A stretch of DNA of 64,000 nt from Tritrichomonas musculus (Eukaryota; Parabasalia; Tritrichomonadida; Tritrichomonadidae), in assembly GCA_039105265.1 (NCBI GenBank), contig JAPFFF010000021.1:620001-684000 (forward strand), in the 5' to 3' direction. A program made the position numbers and the translations under genes. Numbering within the stretch: the stretch's first letter is position 1; the number at the start of each line of letters is the position of its first letter. The notes under the pieces were generated by a model that saw only the letters and a list, made by a program, of their open reading frames with translations, did not search any database and was not told the origin of the DNA. This document shows positions 39,421 through 47,312 of this stretch, piece after piece.

Positions 39421-41430
39421 ATGTTTAAACGATTCGACTATATTCCTGATCATTTTGGTGATTATCATTTTCCAGATTCGCTTATTGAAGATATTCGTAA
39501 CAAACAATATACAAATGCCGCTGAAAGCATGATTCGCCATAATATTCCATTTAATTATGCTTTCATTTTCTTATCAAACAGCCCTGAAGCCCTTTCTTGC
39601 TATCTTTTCAACTCAATTCCAGAATTAGATGATGCAGATTTTAACGCCGATGACGATACAAAAGAAGGAGAAGAAGAAGAAGATAAAAAAGACGGTGGTG
39701 CTAGTGAAAAAGCTGATGCAGGCGGAGATAGTGCTAATGCAGATGCAGATGCAGGAGCAGCTGCTTCTGAATCAGTTGATCCAACGGCTCCTTCAGCTGA
39801 CGGAGACACTCCAGCTCAAAAAAAGAAAGATGATTCACCCAAAAAATCAATTTCTCCTAGGTCAGCTCTTTTAATGAATTTATATGTTGCTGTCACAATC
39901 CCAGTTATTCAAACCAAAATTGGCAAAGAAAGAAAGGTAGAGTCAGATAAAATGGTTGATTTTTGTAAAAAATGTAAAATTGCTCTTGATAAGCATCATA
40001 TTTACAAAGTTTTAAGAGAGTGCAGCGATGATGATCTTGCAAAATCTATCTATTTATTATTTGGCGATATTTGGGAATATTCAATGATCATGTTTGAAAA
40101 GAAGCAATATGATAAAATTTTCGTTGAATTGACAAAACTCGAGGAACAGCCAAGGGCTCAAGTTATTCGACGATTCCCTGAAGATTATCATGATGCAATG
40201 GCTCGACAATGGCTTGAAGGAGAATTACCAAATGGTCCTTCACTCCTCCCATTCCTTATTGAACTTACTTTTGCAAAATCATACAACGAACCAATGGTCG
40301 CGAACCTTAAAAAGGTTCTTCTAAAGATGTATAATCGAAGAGGTCTCACAACTCCTCCTCAAATCCAAATTTTTTATCATCTAGTTTATCTTACAATGAA
40401 GAATGAAGAAAACAAAGTTGAGAAAGATACTGATGATAAGAAGACCGGCATAATATATGACATATATGCAAGAAAGGATAATCTTTTGAATATTGGCTAT
40501 GATTATATCTTAAGGCATCTTGAAAGACGAGGCCTTTTCAATTTCGCAGCCCAACTTTGCGCATATGAAGACACTAGACATAAAGAAGCCGTTACTTATT
40601 CAATTAAAAAAGATATCGACTGTGTATATAATATTTTAATGATTGATCTTGATGATGCGCCTGATAATAGGGAATGCTGGATGAGAGCTTTAATTCGTTC
40701 CAAACCTAATCAAGATGATCCTGAAATGGATCAATGGATGAATAGATTATTGGTCACAGCTACTCAATCTAGTAAAGTTGCTCTTGATGAAGTTTTCCCA
40801 CTTATGCCAAAAAATATGGGAATTGAAACCTTTAAGCCTACTATTCTTAAAACTATCAAAGAAGCACAGGCAAACGCAAACGCATCAAACGCACGTATTG
40901 ACCTTCTTATCAAACGTTCTAACAAACAGAGAGAACTCATTCGAATTGGTCCAAAACTTACTGCTAATCTTGACTCAATTGCTTTATGCTCAATTTGTAA
41001 TCAATCAATATATACAGACAGATATCTCGTTTTCCCATGCAATCATACTGTTCATGTAAGCTGCTTCCTTGATTCAATGCACCTTTATTATGATCCAATT
41101 ATTCGTCTTAACTTAATTTCTTTATCAGCTCGTGCAATGAGAGATGAACAACGTTCAACAGAACTTGCTGATATCATTTGTAACAGTTGTCCAATTTGTG
41201 GTGAATTATCCATTAATGTGCTTTCAAAAGGTTTCACAATTAAACAAGAATTTGGACCTGGTACAGATGGTGATCTTTGGCATTTGCCAAAAGCATTTGT
41301 AAAGGAAGGTGAAGAACCTGAGTTTGATGGTGAAGAGGAAGAAGCTCCACAGACTAAAACACAAGAGTTCTTGAACAAGACCAAAGAAGCATTCCAAAAG
41401 ATTAACATCAAATTACCTGGTAAAGAATAA
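39421..41430 (+). CDS. VPS18-like C-terminal protein (solenoid plus RING)
   Basis: 669 aa. The second half matches VPS18/Pep3, the HOPS/CORVET tethering subunit of late endosome and lysosome fusion. An alpha-solenoid with LCAYEDTRHKEAVTYSIKKDIDCVYNI (compare EEALELALKVDVDLA) and EVFPLMPKNMGIETFKPTILKTIKEA (compare DVLPFFPDFVTIDHFK) is followed by a short coiled coil and the RING: CSIC near 524, FPCNHTVHVSC, and CNSCPICGE near 588, then FTIKQEF like the RSIDRPFI end. VPS18 is normally about 950-1000 aa with an N-terminal beta-propeller; here the frame begins at an ATG with only about 65 residues before an Asp/Glu/Ala-rich insert (70-150), so the propeller is missing or encoded elsewhere. The insert makes a local GC-rich patch. 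Confidence 0.75.
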   Translation: MFKRFDYIPDHFGDYHFPDSLIEDIRNKQYTNAAESMIRHNIPFNYAFIFLSNSPEALSCYLFNSIPELDDADFNADDDTKEGEEEEDKKDGGASEKADAGGDSANADADAGAAASESVDPTAPSADGDTPAQKKKDDSPKKSISPRSALLMNLYVAVTIPVIQTKIGKERKVESDKMVDFCKKCKIALDKHHIYKVLRECSDDDLAKSIYLLFGDIWEYSMIMFEKKQYDKIFVELTKLEEQPRAQVIRRFPEDYHDAMARQWLEGELPNGPSLLPFLIELTFAKSYNEPMVANLKKVLLKMYNRRGLTTPPQIQIFYHLVYLTMKNEENKVEKDTDDKKTGIIYDIYARKDNLLNIGYDYILRHLERRGLFNFAAQLCAYEDTRHKEAVTYSIKKDIDCVYNILMIDLDDAPDNRECWMRALIRSKPNQDDPEMDQWMNRLLVTATQSSKVALDEVFPLMPKNMGIETFKPTILKTIKEAQANANASNARIDLLIKRSNKQRELIRIGPKLTANLDSIALCSICNQSIYTDRYLVFPCNHTVHVSCFLDSMHLYYDPIIRLNLISLSARAMRDEQRSTELADIICNSCPICGELSINVLSKGFTIKQEFGPGTDGDLWHLPKAFVKEGEEPEFDGEEEEAPQTKTQEFLNKTKEAFQKINIKLPGKE

Positions 41431-41785
41431 AAAATGTATATCATTCAAATGCTATTTAATAAATTTAAATATTTGTATTTCTCATTTATTTGTATTTATC
41501 ATTTCAAATGATTCGTTTCAATATTAATTGATCTAATTTTATTTTCAGAAATAATAGTTTTGTTGAATTTGCATTTACTATTAACCTAAATCCTGTAGCT
41601 CTGTTTAAATTAAATATATTGAAAAGCATTTTTTTTTTTTTTAAATGCACATTTATGATGGTGAAAAAATAAAATAGAACTAACTTACAAAAAATCGATA
41701 AAATAAGCAATAATAGTAAAGTTTTAAAAATACATTTTAAAAACAAGAATTAAAGAAAGCCAGTACAAAATAATAATAATAATAA
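41431..41785. other. Convergent intergenic spacer
   Basis: 355 bp between converging genes. It is AT-rich with a T-run near 41629-41641 and an ATAATAATAATAATAATTAA stretch before the kinase stop codon. Nothing else was seen. Confidence 0.5.
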
Positions 41786-43018
41786 TTAAACTTTGTTACC
41801 AGGAGGAACAGGAAGAGGTGGAGTTTTTCTGTTTTGAGGCACAAAAGTGGTAGAATCAGAATCTCTTCTTTGCATATGCGCGAAGTTTCTTGACATAAGT
41901 TGTCTTGTAGATGAAATAGTATTTCTTTTTTGTGCATTAGCAGACAATGAGATTGTTGATGTTTTTGCAAAATTACCAGAACTGCTCCTAACAAATTTTC
42001 TTTGAGCGGGGTTAGCAAGATTTGCATTATTTAAATTCAAAGGCTGGGTCGAATTCAGTTTTTCTATGGCATTGCCATTAAAAGGCGAAGCGACTCCTAA
42101 GTCACCATCAAGTGGCTTTCTGTCTAATGTTTTAGTAATATTTCCAAGAGAATTACGTAATAATGGCGGAAGAGAGCCAATTTTCATTTTGCTTCTAGAT
42201 GATGCAAGTTTCATCCATGGATGATTTAATATTTTTTCGCAAGTAGGCCTTTCGTTTGGCCGAACTTTTAGTATCATTTTGATTAACTCATCACATGCTG
42301 GCGTAATTGTACTTGGTACAGAAAACTGTCCTTGTGTAATTTGTTTTATCATTTTTGTAATGTTTTTTACATCCCATGGATGCCTTCCTGTAACCATTTC
42401 ATATAAAATAACACCAAGGCTCCAAACATCAGAATATGAGCCATTATATTGAACTTGGTTTATACATTCTGGCGCAGTATAACATGGAGTACCACAAAAA
42501 GTTTTCATTTTTGTATCTTCCATAAAACCACAAAGACCAAAATCACTAATTTTAATGTTTGGCCAAACCGTTATTAAAATATTTTGAGGTTTTAAATCGC
42601 GATGTGCAACTCCATTTTGATGAATATAATTAATAGCACTAACAATCTGCTGAAACACATTAGCTGCTTGCTTTTCATGCAAAGGGCCATTATTTTTTAT
42701 TAAGTACTCTGCTAGATCACCACCTTTACAATAATCAAGAACAAGATAAAAATTATGTTCGTCTGAAAAAAAATCGTGTAATGCAACAATGTTTGGATGA
42801 TGTAAAAACGCCATTGTATCTATTTCTCTTTGGAGTCTTTCCGTATCTCCTTCGTGACTTAATGTTGATTTTAAAATAACTTTTAGAGCATAAGGAAGAG
42901 TTTCATTTTCTTTTGTCGCTTTATAAACACAGCTGAAAGCTCCTGCACCAAGAACTCCATGCAATATATAAGAACCAACCTGTGTACCTTCAGGAAGAAC
43001 TTCAATTCTCTGATCCAT
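41786..43018 (-). CDS. CAMK-type serine/threonine kinase with basic tail
   Basis: 410 aa from the ATG at 43018 (MDQRIEV); the longer frame would start on TTG. Kinase domain about 17-270: glycine loop G24-V31, K46, alpha-C Glu65, HRD 139-141 with LKPQN, DFG 159-161, GTPCYTAPECI, and DVWSLGVILYEMVTGRHPW. It is a full catalytic set of the CAMK/CAMKL style, paralogous in type to the kinase at 36.2-37.0 kb. Residues 270-410 are basic, Ser/Asn/Thr-rich and probably disordered, ending PPLPVPPGNKV, a short proline motif that could bind SH3-like or profilin-like partners (inference). Confidence 0.9.
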   Translation of the reverse strand: MDQRIEVLPEGTQVGSYILHGVLGAGAFSCVYKATKENETLPYALKVILKSTLSHEGDTERLQREIDTMAFLHHPNIVALHDFFSDEHNFYLVLDYCKGGDLAEYLIKNNGPLHEKQAANVFQQIVSAINYIHQNGVAHRDLKPQNILITVWPNIKISDFGLCGFMEDTKMKTFCGTPCYTAPECINQVQYNGSYSDVWSLGVILYEMVTGRHPWDVKNITKMIKQITQGQFSVPSTITPACDELIKMILKVRPNERPTCEKILNHPWMKLASSRSKMKIGSLPPLLRNSLGNITKTLDRKPLDGDLGVASPFNGNAIEKLNSTQPLNLNNANLANPAQRKFVRSSSGNFAKTSTISLSANAQKRNTISSTRQLMSRNFAHMQRRDSDSTTFVPQNRKTPPLPVPPGNKV

Positions 43019-43451
43019 TAAAATTAATTTAAAAATTTGAATATTATTCAAAAAAGCACGTTATGAAAATCATTTGACTCAAAAGTGATAAACAGTAACG
43101 AAAATATATTTTTCAGAATATTTTTCATTTATTTTCCCATTTCTATCAGTAATATTGGCTATTCAACAAATATTAACTAAATTCTATTTGATTTAATTTT
43201 AAAAAATCTATAACATTCTATGCTTCAGAAAAAGTGAATTTTAGTTAACAAAAATTAATTAACTTGCTTTTCTTTAAAAAGTCCAGAATTATTGAAATAA
43301 CATAATCTAATACAACATAAAAATATTGTTATTGTTCCCGTAAACCTATATTACCACATAGATAAGGTACCACAAGAAATTAGGAGTTAAGAATTCAAAA
43401 AAAAAAAAAAAAAGATATAATTTTTATTTCTGACATTTAAGCAACATCAGC
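43019..43451. other. Intergenic spacer
   Basis: 433 bp between two minus-strand genes. An A-run lies near 43399-43413. No promoter motif is convincing. Confidence 0.5.
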
Positions 43452-44252
43452 TTAATCTTCCGTCGTTGATGAATACTCAAGTAAAGCAAGTTCCTCTGAT
43501 GTTAAACTTTGATTTTCATAGTATGGATTAAATTCTTCAGGTGGGAGAGTTTCACCAATCATATCTATTCTTGATTGGGTGGCTTCAATTTGACCTTCAA
43601 TCAGTATTAATTCATTTTCTTTTCTCTTAATATTCCACATCATCTGCTTTAAGCTTTCATTATTTGCATTTTCCAACTCATCAATCTCATTTTCGAAAAT
43701 ATTTAATTTATCTTTTCTCTTGGCAATAGCTTTGAATCTAGGATCTTCTTTATATTGTGCTTTCATTTTCTCAAGCCATTTTATTTCTTTGAGTAATCCT
43801 TTCTTTCGAGATTCAATAATATCAATTTGATGCCACAAATTCACGCATTGGTTTCGTGCTTCGTTCAATTGCGGATCGGCTAAAGAATCCAATTCAATTT
43901 TTTCTTCTTTGTGAAGGATTTCTTCTGTTTCTCGAGCTATATCATACATTAGTTGGTGATTATCATGCAATTTTTGCTCAATAAGCTTATTAATTCGTGA
44001 TTCAAGTTTTTTCCATTCTTTTTCTTGATAGTAAGCAGTTGCATTGCTTAAGTAGGCTATTTCACTAAAAAGAAGATAGCGGGGTGTTATTTGCGGCAGA
44101 ATCGCTGGATATTCAAGAGAAGAGCGTATTATTGTGTTTATACGAGTTTTCAAATAATTATAGACAGAACTAATATTAGATGGATCATTTGGCAGGTATT
44201 CTGGACGGTGAAAGCAGCCCTGATGATTGATTCCGTAAGGATCCGTTTCCAT
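43452..44252 (-). CDS. Coiled-coil hypothetical protein
   Basis: 266 aa from ATG 44252. Residues 1-75 are not coiled (Pro/Tyr/Asn-containing, with YPAILPQITPRYLLFSEIAYL). About 75-235 is continuous predicted helix or coiled coil (KEWKKLESRINKLIEQKL; LLKEIKWLEKMK; KLNIFENEIDELENANN). It ends with an acidic tail. I recognise no family. The short globular head plus one rod would fit a structural or adaptor subunit, without direct support. Confidence 0.65.
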   Translation of the reverse strand: METDPYGINHQGCFHRPEYLPNDPSNISSVYNYLKTRINTIIRSSLEYPAILPQITPRYLLFSEIAYLSNATAYYQEKEWKKLESRINKLIEQKLHDNHQLMYDIARETEEILHKEEKIELDSLADPQLNEARNQCVNLWHQIDIIESRKKGLLKEIKWLEKMKAQYKEDPRFKAIAKRKDKLNIFENEIDELENANNESLKQMMWNIKRKENELILIEGQIEATQSRIDMIGETLPPEEFNPYYENQSLTSEELALLEYSSTTED

Positions 44253-44480
44253 CTTTTCGATATCAATAAATTTTGACCTTTAATTTACCTTTTAAATTGA
44301 TTTCAAAGGTGAAAAATTTATTTACAGTTTAGATTTTTTGAAACTGGCGGTATTTTATGAGAATTGAATGAAAAGAAAAAAGCTAATTAAAAGTCTAAAA
44401 AACGTGAATAAATTAGATAAAAACTATTTTTGAATAATCATTTTAGGAATCATTTCAATTGAGAGTTTTTAAAATCGATT

Positions 44481-45728
44481 TTAATACCTGTTGAAATTGT
44501 TGTATTGTCCAGGTTGCTGAAAGGCTCCTGTATTCTGATATCCGGGATTTGAGAATCCAGCATTTGGATAACCGCCTCCCATTTGATAAGCTCCAGGATT
44601 CTGGAAACCAGGATTTCCATAAGCGCCACCCATAGGTTGACCCATTGCGCCACCCATAGGTTGACCCATTGCACCACCCATAGGCTGTCCCATTGGATAA
44701 TTAGGAATCATTCCAGGATTCATTGTGAATTGGCCGAATCCAGCCATTGTCAATGTAGTCATGTTGATGTTGGAACCTGAAGGTGCACCAAGTCCGCTTT
44801 CACGAAGAGCATTTATATTTGGCTGTCCATTTATTGAATTTGGTGATGGATCGTCAACGAGTCCAACGAGACCCTTCAATTCATTGTGCTGCTCTTGCAT
44901 CTTTTGTACCTTTTGATATTGAGGATTTGAAGGATTGCTAAAGTCCAAATCAAGGAGATCATCATATGGTTGTTGCTGTTGTTGTTGTGGCTGTTGTTGT
45001 TGTTGTGGCTGAGATTGATTTCCAAATGGTGACCATTGCTGTTGTTGCTGCTGCTGGCTTTGTGCATTACCACTGAATGGATTTGTTTGTTTCTGTGGTT
45101 GGCTTTGTTTACTGGCAAACGGATTGGTTTGAGCTTGAGGCTGCGGTTGTGATTGATTTCCAAAAGGCGACCATTGTTGTTGTTGTTGTGGTTGTTGCTT
45201 TTGTTGTTGTGATTGGCCTCCAAAAGGATTTGTAGGTTGTGATTGACCTCCAAATGGATTTGTAGGTTGTGATTGACCTCCAAATGGATTTGTAAGTTGT
45301 GATTGACCTCCAAATGGATTTGATTGCGGTTGTGATCGTTGACGACTTGAGGCATTTCCTGAAAACCATCGCTTTTCTTGATATTTTGCTATTAGGTATG
45401 CACGACGTTGATTATCATTAGATGAAGGTGAAATTCCTCTGTCTGTTGCACTGTTGAAGTTTGCGAGCCACTTATCATTAAATGAGTCATTGTTTTGACT
45501 TTGAAGAATATTTAACTCATCTTGTGTGAATTGAGCCATAGAGACACTCTTGACACGGTCACCGAATTCTCTATGAATGCCACTACAAGCTGCACAAACG
45601 AATATTCCGTGTGTAACATCGACATTGGAAGCAACTGGCTCTCCGCAGTCAGCGCACTTTTTATTAGCTGGAATGGACATGAGGCCTCTGAGTATTTTCT
45701 GATTTTGTTTCTGCAAAGCGGTAGACAT
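44481..45728 (-). CDS. AGFG/Hrb-like ArfGAP with NPF repeats
   Basis: 415 aa. Residues 8-125 form an ArfGAP domain with the C4 zinc finger C25-x2-C28-x16-C45-x2-C48. The sequence after it (DRVKSVSMAQFTQDELNILQ, KWLANFN, IAKYQEKRWF) is closest in style to AGFG1/Hrb (RVKSISMTTFTQQEI, EKYEKKRWY). Unlike AGFG1, it keeps the GIHR form with R53 in the arginine-finger position, so it may be an active Arf GTPase activator. Residues 135-270 are Gln-rich, with repeated NPFGGQSQ(P/L)T units; NPF motifs bind EH-domain endocytic proteins and are also a hallmark of AGFG. The C-terminus has GQPMGGAM repeats and Gly/Asn/Tyr-rich sequence. It likely acts in endocytic or Golgi vesicle traffic. Confidence 0.82.
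   Translation of the reverse strand: MSTALQKQNQKILRGLMSIPANKKCADCGEPVASNVDVTHGIFVCAACSGIHREFGDRVKSVSMAQFTQDELNILQSQNNDSFNDKWLANFNSATDRGISPSSNDNQRRAYLIAKYQEKRWFSGNASSRQRSQPQSNPFGGQSQLTNPFGGQSQPTNPFGGQSQPTNPFGGQSQQQKQQPQQQQQWSPFGNQSQPQPQAQTNPFASKQSQPQKQTNPFSGNAQSQQQQQQQWSPFGNQSQPQQQQQPQQQQQQPYDDLLDLDFSNPSNPQYQKVQKMQEQHNELKGLVGLVDDPSPNSINGQPNINALRESGLGAPSGSNINMTTLTMAGFGQFTMNPGMIPNYPMGQPMGGAMGQPMGGAMGQPMGGAYGNPGFQNPGAYQMGGGYPNAGFSNPGYQNTGAFQQPGQYNNFNRY
44623..44694. repeat. 24-bp tandem repeat, three copies, in ArfGAP gene
   Basis: Three units of 24 bp encode GQPMGGAM on the minus strand. The first two are identical and the third has three changes. Confidence 0.8.
45211..45327. repeat. 30-bp tandem repeat encoding NPFGGQSQxT
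   Basis: About four units of 30 bp, starting GATTG(A/G)CCTCCAAA on the + strand, encode the NPF-containing repeats of the ArfGAP protein. High identity between units suggests recent expansion or ongoing homogenisation. Confidence 0.8.
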
Positions 45729-46535
45729 GATAAACTCTGCTGAAATATATTTTCAATGACAATTTAAAAAGTTACACTTAAATTTTTTTTCATTAGGTCA
45801 ATAGTTCAAGCAAAGCTCATTCAATAATTATTTGAAATAAAAAATGAATTAACGTTCTTACACTTTTAGAGTTGTAAAAAATACTTTTTATATAATGATA
45901 TATTATTTTATTAAAAAAAATCTATTTTTTATGAAAAAAGCAGATTAAGCCATCTCCAGAAATCTTTTTTTTTTTGTTTTTTTGTTTTTTTTTTTTTTTT
46001 GATTTGTTTCAATTTTGATAACAAATTCATTTTTAACTAATTTGAGAACATATAACTTTTTCTAAAAATACATTGATATAATTATTGAAAAATTGAAGAT
46101 ATTATTTTGATTGATTTTAAAATATAATTGTCTTTTTTATGGACAGTTTCATTGAATTTGCTTTTTAAAATATGGAATATTATATGATTATTCATTTTAA
46201 ATGAAATCTCAATCATTTATAAAAAAGAAATTCATATATTCACTATTTTCTCATCGAAATATCTATTCAATTTTTCTAATACATTCAATTATTGAAATAG
46301 AGTAATTGAAATAGGGTATGTCTTTTAGAACTAAACATTATTTTTTTGTTTTTTATTTTATGTTTACATGATATATCAGGAATTAGAGCACCAATTTTTA
46401 TTTTATGGAATTTGAAAATATTTTAGAAACTTTTTGAATGTATTGTATGAAAAAGTTATTTTTCCATTATATAAAAAGTGCCAAGAATTCTCAAATTTAA
46501 ATTTTTAATGTCTGATAATTTTAATAAAAATTTAG
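45729..46535. other. Intergenic region upstream of the ArfGAP gene
   Basis: 0.8 kb with homopolymer T-tracts (about 45967-46000). A short ATG frame at 46508 (12 codons) leads into the pseudogene in a different frame. No RNA gene was seen. Confidence 0.5.
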
Positions 46536-47078
46536 AAAAAAAGTAAAAGCAGCCAAGATACTTTTCTAAACTTCTTAGAGAATGAAGAAAATAATGAAGA
46601 AAACTTCTATTCTCTTAAACAAATTTTTGAAGATATCAAAATACTAGATAATCAGCATGAATTCAGACTCTTTTTACACATTCTTGTAAATGTTTCAAAT
46701 AATCATCACCGTGGACCAATTTTTTTCAACAAGATCGAACAAATATTTCAATTTTACAAAGATGATATCAAAAGATACCCCAATTCAAAAATATTCAACA
46801 TTTTCAAGAGTGACAAACGGATTCTTTTCTATCTAATTGAAGAAAAAATATTAATTGTTGATGAACACTTTATAAAAAGAATAATATCTGATGAATTTAC
46901 AGACAAATTCTATCTTTACTATTTTCAACCAGAAATTCAATCAGTCATGAATGAAAAATGTTTTCCTAAATATACTAAAAAGTATCCTTATATAAATAAT
47001 TTTGTTAACAAAAAAAAAAAGGTGAACATTCCCTGTGACATTTGTCAAACTGGCATCACTTATTTTCATCTCAGTTGA
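46536..47078 (+). pseudogene. DUF3447-type N-terminal module, broken (trichomonad ankyrin-repeat family)
   Basis: About 180 codons of one open frame with no usable start in that frame (a stop lies just upstream at 46533-46535; the nearest ATG, 46508, is in another frame) and no ankyrin repeats after it. The translation FLENEENNEENFYSLKQIFE, HILVNVSNNHHRGPIFFNKIEQI, IFNIFKSDKRILFYLIEEKI and FQPEIQSVMNEKCFPKY matches the DUF3447 module placed before ankyrin repeats in very large trichomonad gene families (family from memory). The frame ends at TGA 47076-47078, where the family would normally run on into a linker and repeats. I read it as a 5'- and 3'-truncated gene copy. Confidence 0.7.
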
Positions 47079-47312
47079 TTTAAAAAAAAAAAATATCACT
47101 AATTTAAAAATGATGAGAATTAATAAACTGAATGTGCAAACATCAATTTGTTCAATATTTTCTCATCAAACTTATTCTTTTCACCAATCTCGTTCCTCTT
47201 ATTCTTCTCATTACTCTAATTTAAAATTTAAATATCAAAATTTCCAATGGATTGTTTATTTTATTTATAAAAAAAAAAAAAGAAGATCAATTAAAGTACA
47301 ACAATAATATCA

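Noticed and set aside
39629-39874. Met/Gln-rich frame inside the VPS18-like gene
   Set aside because: Produced by the acidic GAA/GCA repeats read in another frame.
44876-45355. Asn/His/Gln-rich frame in the ArfGAP gene
   Set aside because: Shadow of the Gln-rich repeats; it shares their 30-bp periodicity.
47035-47307. 90-residue frame after the DUF3447 relic
   Set aside because: It starts on GTG and is Ser/Lys low complexity; no link to the family could be shown.
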